From Ianthella basta (taxonomy: Eukaryota > Porifera > Demospongiae > Verongiida > Ianthellidae): 64,000 nucleotides of DNA. This document shows positions 32,704-44,200 of this stretch, piece by piece. The DNA lies in the NCBI GenBank assembly GCA_964019415.1, contig OZ025888.1, positions 2,813,819 to 2,877,818 of the forward strand. Direction: 5' to 3'. How positions within the stretch are numbered: the first letter of the stretch is position 1; each line of letters opens with the position of its first letter. Both the position numbers and the translations under genes were made by a program. Under the pieces are notes generated by a model. That model saw nothing but the letters and a program-made list of their open reading frames with translations. It was not told the origin of the DNA and ran no database searches.

Positions 32704-35341
32704 CGGATCTCAGTTTGTGTGTTTGTTTGTTCGCTCATAAAATCGGCGCTTTGCAGGGAATAGGCTCGAGACGCTCCATGCCAGTTGAGGGACTGGGCGA
32801 GCATGTTCTTAGGGGGTGCTGTTCATCTAGCTGCAGTGCGGCCGAAGTGCACGATTCATTCGTCTTTTCTCCGCGGGGTGACACAACATTTTTGGGGCGC
32901 CGAAGGTAGCGATTCCAATCCAGATTTCAAACTGTTCGACTTGCACTCATTCGCCGTATTACTGCACAGTACGTTTCTTTAGGAGTACAACGGTCTTTAT
33001 CCCATCGAAATTGGTTAAGGTTAAGCCACACTCCGCTCTCCATTTAACCGGAAGAATGACGTTTTTGTTGTACCGCCTTTGACTTAAGAAAGCATACACT
33101 TCCTGCGGAAATACGAGGGTAACACGTGCCGAACTCGTGGCTCACGAGCTGCGCCCTCGTAACACCGTATCTTGGCCGTTTCTGGACGGATTCGGACGGG
33201 TTATGGCTCAAATTGAAGCTCTCAACGCGACGCAACGAATTGTTTCATAGACTGTGCCACAGAAACGAATGATGGTTTAGTAGTTTCACTTGAATCTACT
33301 TTCTCTCTGCCTTGCATAGATCCTCCAAGACTTAGAGGATCTAGCCGGGTAGTAATGCACTTTTGCAGAATCAGTCTCCGTAGGAATAAGAATATTGATG
33401 CATACTGTGATGATACACCATCACAATAGATGTATATGAAGCTTGCATACAAGAGATACAAAGTTCTATTTTATAATGGCACAGTTGTACTAATTATACA
33501 ATTCATAATAATGACAATGTATTGCATGATCTGATCTGCATGCATGGCCAACTCTACCAGCAGACTGCAGTTCAGGCTAGGGCCACTTGTAGAGTTGCAG
33601 GGTTGACTGGGTAAGAAGTACATGTCAGAAAAAGTTAATTGCTGGGCATGCAGGGGTGTCATGATAGAGTGAGTAATCAATCCTCGGACGAAATGTATTC
33701 TCGGATCGGCGCAAGGCACTCCCAGAGGGTCTGTCATTCGTAAATGTCTGGTTGTTGATTAGGCGCAAGATGCTGCAGAGCAAAGCAGGAGTTGTTTCAT
33801 AGATCGATAGCTTAGTGCAACTGTATCGAGTTTTTTCGCCATTTTTTCGCGTGTTTTATCCCAGCTTACGTGTTTGTCCTGTTTGACAGGGACATTGAGT
33901 CTGATTTTTCGATGTCTTATTGTGATCCCATACCTTGGTAACCAAACTCAGTATTAGTACTGTTTGTCTGGTACATTGAGCTTGGTTGCCTTCCCAATGT
34001 CCGTCAGTAATCGCGCTTCCGACAATACATTAACGGGTCCGAGAATTGATTTTTCAGTGAGCTAGCAGGAAGCGCCTCTTCAAGAGCGGCAAGGACAAGT
34101 GTCGGCTAAACGTCTGTATTAATGTGTTCTAGAGTGAGCAAGGTGTCTTATTCCAAAGATAGTTCGGGCACTTCGTCTCCTTCTTGGAAGTCAGATTGAG
34201 AAAAACGAAAAGTGTCCGAGCATTGATCACTTCCTCTATACCTAGCATTGGTCTGGCAGAAGTAATAATGTGCAAATAAATTTTAAAGCAAAGCAATAAA
34301 TTAAAGCATTGGCCTACCCCATCCTGGGAGGTGGGGCATGCTTCCGGCAAATGTTTGGAATATTACACCTTCTGTTCCTCAGACAATATCAAGGTACAAA
34401 AGAAGCCTTACTGCAACCAAACTGCAAACATAAAATAGCTACGTATATACACCCATATACCCCCTCCCCTCCCCACACCCACATGCTCACTGCTTGCAGT
34501 AACTGAGCTAGCATTCACAATTCAATTTAGCTATTTCCATAGCTACATAAATTGCTGGAAGTACTAGCTAGCTAATACTGTAAAATGTGAGGCAAGCTTC
34601 CTAGGAGTTGGTTCCATTTTGGTTGCAAACATGAAATTGCATGGGACTCGTTGCTCTGCAAGTGGAAGCTGCATGCTATGAAAACAATATGAAGTGAGCT
34701 GGTAGTGCATCCCACTAGATTGCTCAATAATTATATGCAAACGTCATAGCAATACATATACTGCGCGCGCATACAGTGAGTTGCATTGAAGTGCCGTTTT
34801 ACTAGTCTGTACTTGAAGTTGGAATGGAACGAATAGGAATCGGTTTGGGACCGCCACAGCCTAAATGTAGGACAGTACCATAGCTTCAAACTCGTTTCCA
34901 CAAGCAGAAGTGAGCTAGATGGCCGAACAACTACATCATGTCTACTCCTCAGGAGTTGGGCAAATAATATCTGAATGAAGCTAGTGTGTTACAGCTCCAG
35001 CTACTAAGAAAAATGCAGTTTTCTCCTTTAATCGCCGACACAAACTACAAGGTAAACGCTACAAACTAGCTTCAATCAGTTTTGCAAGCCTTCATCTATC
35101 TTTTACACTTGGGAACCTTCAAAAAGTCACGAAGATTGCTTCTCGTCTGTGGAAATCGCTTCGCGTGAACACGGTAGAGGGTGCCATTTTGTTTATATAC
35201 GCGCCATGTCGTTCAAAGGTACGCGAGGAATTTGGAATGGGAATGAGTTTGGAATCGCTACCGAAGGCGCCCCCATATTGTTTTCACTTTTAGGTATTTG
35301 TATGGCTTCATGTTCGTACTAGCTGAATGCCCGCCCTTCTG
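32704..35341. other. No supported gene
   Basis: Mixed-composition DNA without recognisable proteins longer than about 100 residues or clear repeats; short runs of GCTAGCTA occur. Isolated host exons cannot be excluded. Confidence 0.35.
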
Positions 35342-35756
35342 GTAGGTTCCTAGTCTGGTCCGCTAGACCGTCCCGTAAGCGCCCGGTAGGCGTGGAAAGG
35401 AAGGGACGGTCTAGCGGTAGTATAGATTAAAGGGATTCACTATGTTCACCAATGTTGAATACGGAAGTAATTTTAGGATGCATGTGACAAGACTATATTC
35501 TAAACTGTATAAATTCAGTTACTTACCCAGTCCCTAAGTAACTAGTATAAAATACTGTTGCTCACAGAGGCGGGTTGGTTTTGACGGTTCGTTCTTGTGG
35601 TTCGCTTGGTCGACTGCTTGCTGCCTTTCCTGGCTTGTTTAGCTACGTTGTTGTAATAGAGTAGGACGGAAGCAGTTGAGTTTGGTGGTACCATTACCGT
35701 TACCGTTCGCTGTCCTCGCTGGTGGCTCGCTTGGAATCTGCTCATCTGGCTTGCCC

Positions 35757-36042
35757 CCACTGGGGTTAGCTCGCTCGGCCACTGGGGTTAGCTCGCTCGG
35801 CCACTGGGGTTAGCTCGCTCGGCCACTGGGGTTAGCTCGCTCGGCCACTGGGGTTAGCTCGCTCGGCCACTGGGGTTAGCTCGCTCGGCCACTGGGGTTA
35901 GCTCGCTCGGCCACTGGGGTTAGCTCGCTCGGCCACTGGGGTTAGCTCGCTCGGCCACTGGGGTTAGCTCGCTCGGCCACTGGGGTTAGCTCGCTCGGCC
36001 AATGTGCTTAGCATGCTCGGCCAATGTGCTTAGCATGCTTGG
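35757..36042. repeat. 22-bp minisatellite, 13 units
   Basis: Eleven near-identical units of CCACTGGGGTTAGCTCGCTCGG are followed by two diverged units, CCAATGTGCTTAGCATGCTCGG and a variant. The homogeneous block points to recent expansion, the last two units being the older edge. Confidence 0.95.
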
Positions 36043-36544
36043 ATTTTAGTGTTAGGGTTATGGCTGGTTTTATTTTTAGTCTCTTTTATACATTTAGTCA
36101 TCCTAGTATATGGTAGGCCTGGTATACCTATACGGGGTGCCGAAATGGACAAAATTCATGCACATGCCATTATCTAATATATAAAGCCGAAATTGTCTGT
36201 GTGTGTGTGTGTGTTCGCGATAACCGCGCGCGTTTCTCGCTCCACCGCCTTCAAACTCGCTGTGGATGCTGGGGCACCGGGGGACAGGATATAGCAGGGT
36301 TGACGTCGCGCGTCTTGCGGTCCGCAGAGAGTTATCCGTCCATTTCCGCTTTTTCCTTCGTGGACGACGGCTATTTTCTAATTATTGTTCTAATCGACTT
36401 CCGGCTTTTACCGGACTTGATTTGCTGTCGTCCCACATTCGAATTTGAACCAATGATCATAACTTTTTTAGCCGTAGCAGTAACATGGTTGCTGAGGGCA
36501 TCGGGAGACAGGCATCGGGCGCCGTAGCTCGCCGAAGGCGGGCC
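36043..36544. other. Unassigned stretch starting with a GT run
   Basis: A TG dinucleotide run at about 36193-36215 leads into a GC-rich stretch with a 108-codon frame (36201-36527, +) that I do not recognise. The layout (ATAAAGCC..., GT run, GC-rich body) could be part of a repeat. Confidence 0.35.
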
Positions 36545-36770
36545 ACTTTGCTATTTATAAATAATGACCATTATTTATAATTACCATTATTTATATATAA
36601 TGATCATGATATATAAATAATGACCATGATATAGAAATAATGACAATGATATATAAATAATGACCATTATTTATATATAATGACCATGATATATAAATAT
36701 TGACCCTGATATATATAAAATGACCATGATATATAAATAATGACCATAATGACCATGACCATAATGAGGC
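36545..36770. repeat. Degenerate AT-rich tandem array
   Basis: Units of about 20-33 bp built from ATAATGACCATGATATATAA are repeated about ten times with small changes. The words ATTATTTATAA and TTATATATAATG make it prone to hairpins. Confidence 0.85.
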
Positions 36771-37310
36771 ATTTGTTTGCCCTAAAACTGCTGTCCATGA
36801 CGTCACGGTCGCTCTGACGTCAGAGTGGCAGATCCGAGATTTTGCCCACCCCGTATACATAGAAGAGTGCTTGCGCAACATCTAGTCACGTGCATCCTAC
36901 TTCTGTACTTCAACATTGGTGAACATAGTGACTCACATAGATTAAATAACGCCTTTTCGACCAATCAGAGCCGTTTCCCCGGAATCCCGGGGGGACCACA
37001 TCATTATTAAAACAGGGGTATACAATCAGTGATAATGGTGTGAAAGAGAAAGGGTTAGGACCTCGGACACAGGGTTACAGGGTGCTAAGCAGTAGAAACT
37101 GAATACACCCTGGCAAGGTAAGGGTGAGAAAAAACTAGAGGGGACAAAGTGGGGAAAACATAACTCTGGGGAACAAAAGGACTGTATGGGATGCAATTTG
37201 GGGGATATAGATAGGCGAGTAATGCATGGATATGTAAGGGGATGGTGGTGCTACATGTGAACAATACACTAAACATAACATTAAAGAAACAGTGATCGGT
37301 CACTTGGGCT

Positions 37311-39137
37311 TCAGTCTCCACTCGGGCAACTGGCACCCAGGTTCCAGGGTAATTTGTGGGCTGAATAGATAGTGTAGCTCCCAGAGATGGCTGCTTTAGC
37401 CGCGTCGGTCAGAGCTTTAGGTCTGTCAGAGGCTTTCCTCTGGGGGGCAGCAAGCCTTAGAGCCGTATAGGCCTCGTGTGTGTAGTGGCCTAGGCAGCCG
37501 ATCTCAATTGTCAGCAGTTGAACTTGGTAACCCTGGGCAAATAGGTCCGAAGCCAAAAGCTGGTAGTTGGTCTTCCCCTGCTTCCAGGCTCTAGCATTCT
37601 TGATACTAGTGAGGTTGATCCAGGGCACAGTGAGTTCCAACATGGTAGCACGCTTACCATCCACAATAAAGAGATCCGGCCGAGCGGTGGTACCAATGAT
37701 GGTGGGGAGAATGGTTGCTGGAGGAGATTCGCATGCTCTGTGATCCAGCAGGTCTGCATAGACAGAGGCTTCTGGATTAAACCTCTGCAAGAATGGGAGT
37801 AGGGTGGTGAGCACCATGTCATGGCACCATGTGTACCTGCCATCAGTCAGGGCTGTTGGGCAGCAGTTCAACACATGCTGCACGTTGCAGAGGGGGCCAT
37901 TGCACAGAGGGCACTTCCGGTTAAGTGAGTAGCCCCATTGGACCAGGGAGCTTGGGCATGGTAGACAGTTGCAGCTTGCCCTCAGTACAAAGGACAGCTG
38001 ACCCGCAGGCATTCCTGTGAGAAGGTGCTACCAGAGGTGGTCTTCTGCACCAAGAGGGAGGATGTCTAAAAGACCGTTCTGGATAGTGAGCTGGCTGAGA
38101 TGGTTCTCCCAATCCTGCACCTGCTTCTCTCTCGCCAGCTTCTTACACTTGGCAAGCACCTGAGGCTTCTTAGGGGTGTGTGGCTCAACTCTGCACTGGG
38201 CAACGGCTGTTTGGAACCGCTACACAGCTTTTGGGTCAAGGTAGGAAGCCTTCAGGTAAGACGGGTCCTACAGAGAGGGAAGACACTCAAGAACATGTGG
38301 ATCAGTAGAGTGAGCCACTGTTGTCAGCAGTGACATCTTGGCCTCTTCCAGGAATAGCGAGATGAACTTCAGGTCAAGGCTGTTCGGATGAAAAATAGCA
38401 GATGGAGTGGTGCAGCGGGGGAGGTGCAGCCACTTCTTCACCATTCTTAATTGTGAGCAGCCTCTGAAGGGAATAGACATGGCTCTTGGGGATGTCATTG
38501 ACCATGAGGTGGAAGTGAAGGGATGGTAGCAGTGAGTGGTTCAACATCCATGTCTTGTATTCACTCCTGACTAGTGTTTTGTCCAGAGCTGTGAGTTGCA
38601 ACCGTTTTAGTGCTGCCGTTGGTGTAGAGGACTGTGGACAGGCCAGCGGGCGAGTACTCAGTGACAAGGCAGTGGTACCAACCAGGGGGTTCATCTGATG
38701 AGGGCTCGTTCCATTCCACATAGATATGAGCGTTCACAGGGGGCAAGCCAGCTGAAGATGGGACAGGGTATCTGAGGGAGAAGCCTGATGCCTTGTCCAT
38801 GTTAGCTAGTTCCACAATGGGGTTGAAGGCAATGAGGAAGTTCATTGGGGACAGAGTGTCACCTTGAAAGACCCCACGTTCTATCAGGAACACATCAGTT
38901 GTCCAGTTAGGCGAGGAGGCGCAGCCCTTCAGTTGAGAGTAGGCGCTGCTGATGTAGCTGAAGAAGACTGGGCAAGCATGTGCAATTAGTTCGGAGGCAG
39001 ATCGTTGCTGCTGTCTTTCCGTTGGCTCCGTAGAACCACCGTACTACTTGGTTAATACAATCAAACACCAATAACACCAAAATAATGATACATAGGCACA
39101 CATGCGCACTGCCCAATATAACAGAAATGCCATGCAA
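37311..39137 (-). pseudogene. R2-type (RLE) LINE fragment
   Basis: On the minus strand, 38893-38561 carries ERGVFQGDTLSPMNF, the RT domain 4 motif. 38112-37311 encodes the C-terminus: CPLCNGPLCNVQHVLNC (C-x2-C, H-x3-C), then WCHDMVL, then TARPDLF, and 12 residues after that Asp comes LELTVP, followed by Lys-rich KNARAWKQGKTNYQLL. CCHC, (R/K/C)-H-D, R-P-D-x12-E and a downstream K are the marks of the restriction-like endonuclease of R2/NeSL-type elements. The RT half is shifted out of frame near 38990 and again near 38400. The active-site residues of the nuclease look preserved. Confidence 0.8.
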
Positions 39138-39189
39138 TACTTAATCAGATATCAAAATCTCTGAAAGGTACAGTGAATTATGAAATCAA

Positions 39190-39770
39190 ACATGATCAAG
39201 TCAAGAGCCGATGGTTCGGCTCTCAGCTGCTGCCAGCTCAATCTGGGTGTCAAGGGCGATTGGTCTACCAGGCTGTTTCCTAGTCGAACGTGCTCCGCGA
39301 GTGCACATGAGTGCAGACCGCATCAAGGAGAAGCTCAAGGTGCATCGAAGCCACCCGATGGTCTTGGCATATATTTGAGCCTGCTTCTCTGCTAGCAAAG
39401 ATGCCAGCCTCTTATAGAACACACTGGCCGCTGCACCCATACCTCCCACGGCCGAAAACACCAGGGGTGTGAATGAGCCACGCTCTATCTCACGTACTCA
39501 TTGTTCATAACTTCTTCACTTCTCCATTTCATGCCTTCTGTACACTGTTGCTGGGGAGGGTCTGTGGTTACTGAGCACATATGGGTTAAACACCCGAACG
39601 TCAAAAAATGCACTCTCGTGTCTGCTCCCCCAGAAGCCACTTGCACGTATGTCTAAGCGTGCGCCTTACTCCACATTGGCAGTCATGTGCTGCATCTCCT
39701 CCCCTAGCTGTGAGTGGCTGCAACTCAGGTTCCACACTTGATTAAGCGAGGCACGTTAACAGCAGCTGGT
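39190..39770 (-). pseudogene. Third copy of the RLE-like tail family
   Basis: Minus-strand translation gives VEPELQPLTARG near 39730, a segment equivalent to AFFDVRVFNP near 39600 in a shifted frame, and VFSAVGGMGAAASVFYKRLA followed by FSLMRSALMCTRGAR at 39461-39201. These align with IEPHLQPL, VFSTSGGMGPIATVVYRRLA and FSLMRSAIACLRGAR of the copy at 6428-7472. The copy is more diverged and interrupted. Confidence 0.75.
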
Positions 39771-39879
39771 GAGACTCTCACAGCTCGTAGCAGTTAACTG
39801 CAGCGCCGAAGGCAGAAATAATGAACCTCCGTGCCTCTGCAAGGATTGTTACAAAGTGGTAATGCGACTAAAGAGTACA

Positions 39880-40113
39880 CTACCAACACAGAAGGTAGTG
39901 CCGAACATTCCTCCATAGTAGTCGCAACAATGCGGCAAGCACTCGAATATGATGGACTTCCCATTTCCAGTGACTCGGCACCAGAATTACGAACGTTTCC
40001 TTACAGCTGATGACGCTCTTCAAAGCTTCCTTCTGACGTCTCGTTAGGACCAACATTGACTTGCGCAGTGCACTCAAAGCAAATGATACAGCCCCTTCGA
40101 ATGACTCCTCCAT
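39880..40113 (-). pseudogene. N-terminal piece of a RecQ-like helicase
   Basis: The minus-strand frame starts MEESFEGAVSFALSALRKSM and continues LTRRQKEALKSVISCKETFV. In an adjacent frame the next residues are VTGNGKSIIFECLP. RecQ helicases have a Q-motif-like segment ending in Q-x-EA(L/I) and then a Walker A of the form PTGxGKS; the arrangement here matches apart from VTGNGKS, with a frameshift near 39980. No later helicase motifs are visible, so only the start survives. It begins 124 bp inside the right end of the TAGTC element 35351-40237. Confidence 0.55.
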
Positions 40114-40246
40114 GATCAGCTGGTACTAGACAGGTGCGACGTAATAATTGGCATGATAATGCAAAGGTGCCCGCTAGACCGTCCCTTCCCTTCCGCGCCT
40201 ACTGGGTGCTTACTGGATGGTCTAGCAAGCCAGACTAGTGGGTTCC

Positions 40247-41430
40247 CAGCATATCATTTAAAATTTGAGCATTAAACCAATCAGAACCATCCTTTTAATT
40301 GGGAGTATTCCGTGGACTCATTCTGTATAACTTCTTACGTACACTATTTACTTATGTTAAACTACTTTGTTTATAGGTGTTGCTATTGCAGCAGCAGAGG
40401 CCCAATTACCACTGCTGTAACTGGGCAACTGATCCATGTGACAATGTGTTTTTCTTTTCCTTTATTCACATAAGAGTCTATACATAACAATGCTGTATTT
40501 CTTCCCCTATACAGGCAGTGCGCATGTGTGCCTATTGAATCTAATGACCTGATTTTGTTTATAGGAGTCCAACGGCGAAGGCACTAACCACCTTAGGTCA
40601 CCCCCCGTATTTCCGTGATATACTCTTCCATGCTTGGCGAAGATTGGTGAAAGATTGAAGGAGTTCAACCGTAAAAGTGGCAAGAACTCGGACGGAACGA
40701 CCTTAAACCACATTTCGGCTCGGCGAGGTTACTCACAGCCCCCCCCCCCCCCTTCATAATCCTACCAAGTCTTTTGACGTTTCGTCCAGAATTGAAGGAG
40801 ATTATCCCGAACAACGAAAATGTGTTTTACGTTTATTGGGGCGAGCCTGAGCGAGCCTGAGCGAGCGAGAAAATAGTGAAGCTAGCTGAGCAGGCACAGC
40901 TAGCTACACACAGCACAGCGCAGCTGACCCATTGAGTTCCGCATCCTGTCATGTGTGCACAAGTGTGAAGGAGCAGGTTGAACCTGCACAATGTTGTGGA
41001 GAGGCTCCAAGGTGGTGGGCGTTGGGCCATGTGTAGAAGCTAGTTGGTAACTGCGCATCCTGCCTCTGAGCTGTTGCTTGTACATGTCGGTCATCCTTCC
41101 CGCTGATGTGCACGCCACAGTTGTAGACCAACTTCAGTTTGCCCAGGTCATGTCCGTTCAGAACCCTGTATCTCTGCCGACGCCGAGATCGTGGCTGCAG
41201 TCCCTGAATGGATGGTAGTTACTAAGGTAGCCAAGTCGGGCGTTTGTGTTTGCTGAAACTGCTGTTGGAACTCACGCTCTCCCCAATTATTTGCCATATC
41301 CGTGCGTGTGGTCGATGACTGGACGGTAGTTAGATAATTCTCCCGCTTTTCCTTCGCTAAAACCAGTGTTGAAACTTGCTCACAGCGAACATTAACTCTC
41401 GAGGTTGGCGCGCGGCAGCCATTTTTTAAC
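40247..41430. other. No supported gene
   Basis: Contains a C homopolymer at about 40739-40752, a GCGAGCCTGA tandem near 40840, and a GCAGTGCGCATGTGTGCCT stretch at 40514 shared with 7570 and 16156. No recognisable protein. Confidence 0.4.
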
Positions 41431-42467
41431 AATGGTATTGGGGCGAGCGCGGACCGCGGATTAACGCTTTGCGCAACAATCTATGGATTGTTGGCCAATC
41501 CGTGGATTGTCCAAGCGCAAAGTACGGATTCGGACAATCCGCAGATTTGGTCCGCGCAATCGACGCCCGCTCGCAAGGTACGGATTTTGAGTACAAGAAT
41601 CCTAGGATGCGAGGACTCCCCCCCCCCCTGGATGGCTGGACACCTTCCTAAAGGATGCGCCTGCCTGAGCAATTGGCAGTATTTGCACTGTAATTGTTGC
41701 GGAACAGGTGCGTGAGCTATCTGAAGCTACTGTCAGTGGTAGAAAGATTGTTAGCTGTTGTGCCTAAGACAGCGGACCAGGATAGGAGGTCCACTTTAAT
41801 TTTCTATCCTAGAATACCTCATCCTCATTATGTATGTGTGTACAAAGTGTTTCATGTCCACTTCCCCAAGCAACAATGAATAGCTGTAACTACGTATAAT
41901 AATACGTATAGCTATAGTTACACCCTATCAGGCCTATCTTTACTCATGGTTCCAACCCATCTGCTTCGTTCTGTTCTCAGCTTTGCTGTACCCCCTCTCA
42001 ATAATATGTCTATAACCCTTACACTGCATGAGCACACGTACACCTCAACTCAAACTCCATCTGTTCCATTCCAATCTTGCTGTTGTTTTGTACTGTAGCT
42101 ACTAAATTTTACTTTGATTTTTTGTTTTGCCAAAGAATTGACAAATGAGATACTTTCCCCATAGTTACATCCATTTCACATATTTAATAAGTACCATACA
42201 ACAACACAGTAAGCAAAGACAGATCAAAGTAAAGGTGGCGTACAATACGTATACATAAAATGTAAGAAAAACATGCATGCATGATCAGCATCTATACTGT
42301 TATTACAACAATGTACAGTCATCACAAAAACAAATTACTTTACGAGATTTAGTGGGGGCAGATACGGTGACACAGATTGACAGATGGAACCACTCATTAC
42401 ATTTGGAGCACTTGATCATTTTGCTATTCAATTTTGGCATTCGGCATGTACAATACACATTGATCCT

Positions 42468-43122
42468 TTACACTGCTCTGACCATCTCTTTCCTAATTCT
42501 GCGGTGGCAAAGCACAGGGAACATCTCAATATTCTGTGCCTCCAGACATCGCAACATGTGTGCTCGCATACTAGCCTGCTCAAATTGGTATTCTTCTGGG
42601 CATAAACCAAGAGCTATGGCAATGGCAAAGAGACCGCAATCATTCAAACCAGACTGAAGTGGCACATCAATGAACTTGGCAATAATTTCTCCTTTAGTAG
42701 TTGCTAGCAGAGATGCTATTAGAGCCTGAACGTCTGGTCCAGCATGGGAGTAGAGACTGTCGTAAATCTTTACAGTAGGATGAGAAGTTCCCACAGTTGA
42801 AACAGTAAACCAGTGGTTACCAGTGTTGAGGATCTGAACAACTTCATCAGGTTGCACATCAAACCCCATAGTTTGGCAATTTATTACAGTCTGCAGGCCA
42901 AACATTGCTGGGCACAATTTCTTGATCAGCTTCTGCATGTGCTGCATCTATTATCCTGTCATTCAACCAGGTGGTGGGATGGAGGAGGATGTCTCTGTCC
43001 TGAGTAGTAAGGCCTAGTTCTGGAACCCAATGATTCTTTGCAATTATAGTGTTACTTGCAGCTGGAGGTTTGTCATCATCAAGGTCGATGCATGTGGGCT
43101 TAGTATTGGTATCTTGCTTCAT
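42468..43122 (-). CDS. Ulp1-like cysteine protease domain (C-terminus of the Ginger-like protein)
   Basis: The segment begins HWVPELGLTTQDRDIL and TWLNDRIIDAAH (the N-terminal helix of Ulp1/SENP folds), then FGLQTVINCQTMGFDV, GNHWFTVSTV (catalytic His), VKIYDSLYSH (catalytic Asp), and FIDVPLQSGLNDCGLFAIA, which supplies the oxyanion Gln and the nucleophile Cys. C48 proteases cut SUMO or related modifiers from proteins. All four key residues are in place. It is the last part of the minus-strand gene, ending at 42468. Confidence 0.78.
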
Positions 43123-43399
43123 TACTTTTGGGACTTTGTTTGCCTGCGCTTGTGGACCTTTTCCCTATGCTGGAGCACATTCTGTTTCCTCTGCTGACTC
43201 ATATTCTGCTTCAAGATAGCTTGCTTACCTTCATCACTGTATTGCACTTTTGTAGGCTGAACCTATACACACACAATGAAAGCACAGTGTCAAATAGCTT
43301 GATTATGCACATCAAAATGGTAAGGGTATATACAGTTATTATTACCTCATCATCATCATCATGTTTCATGACAGTGTATAGGTAAATTTGCACCATGGC

Positions 43400-44200
43400 C
43401 TACTGTACCTTCAATTTCTTCAGCGATGGTGGTGGTGACGTCAAGTAATCACATGTAGAAGAGTTGGTGGGCTCTTCATCCTTACCATTGTGCACATTGC
43501 CACTTTGTTCAGCCTGAATACGTAAATGTGTCATAGCCACATCAGCATGTATGCATGCATAATTAACATAGCTGTAAGCACTTATATATGCAATACAAGT
43601 TGCGATGTGCCCTACTGCATAATCATATCCTACCCTCAGCACTTTCAGTGTTTGTGATGGCAACTTTGGGGGAGAGCCAATGGTTTCCTCCTCTTTGTCA
43701 GGGTGCACAGTGCTGCTTTGTTCGGACTGCATGGGAATGTAATGCATGCATGCATGATCTTTCACCTCAGACATGGTGACTTTCACACTGGTTGGAGCAT
43801 GTGCCAATGGTGTAGGTGCATGATAATGATTGTACTACTTATGCATGAAGATATATACGTATGTATGTAATAATACAGTATGCATACAATGCTCACATGC
43901 ACTCTCTCCTTCTTTTCTGCAGCTTTCACACTCAGTATCCATGTACTCTGCATGTCTGACTGATTATCCTTTTCCCCCTCTGCCTTTGTCTGTCTTCCAT
44001 CCTGTTCCTCTAAACGTACACGCTTTGCATTGCTCTCATCCCTTCGCTGCAAGCTATCCTTCTGTGCCTGATCACGCTTCCTCTGTTCAGAGGGCAGAAT
44101 CTGAGGAGTTGGTGGGACTTCTACTGGTCCTGCTGGTGCTGTATGTTGTTGGCCACCTTGAATGAAAGAATACCTTTGGGGGCAATCTTCTCACAGTCAG
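43400..44200 (-). CDS. Low-complexity linker exons of the Ginger-like protein
   Basis: Minus-strand segments include SEQSSTVHPDKEEETIGSPP, AEQSGNVHNGKDEEPTNSST and a Lys/Glu/Gln-rich stretch RRDESNAKRVRLEEQDGRQT. The first two resemble each other (x-EQS-x-x-VH-x-x-K-x-EE), so they too look like duplicated exons. No known domain. Confidence 0.45.

Larger units (their letters stand above)
35351..40237. mobile_element. 4.9-kb TAGTC inverted-repeat element enclosing RecQ-like sequence
   Basis: The left end starts TAGTCTGGTCCGCTAGACC and the right end closes GCTAGCAAGCCAGACTA-like in inverse; the repeats align over about 67 bp with roughly nine mismatches. They are flanked by GTAGGTTCC (35342-35350) and GTGGGTTCC (40238-40246), a 9-bp duplication with one change. 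Each end is a hairpin (GCTAGACCGTCCC / GGGACGGTCTAGC). Inside lie a minisatellite (35757), an AT-rich array (36545), RLE-LINE pieces (37311-39770) and a RecQ-like start (40113-39880, 124 bp from the right end). The alternative is two independent short elements that happen to lie in opposite orientation; the matching target site argues against that. Confidence 0.65.

Noticed and set aside
36201-36527. 108-codon frame following a GT run
   Set aside because: Not recognisable, and it starts inside a microsatellite.
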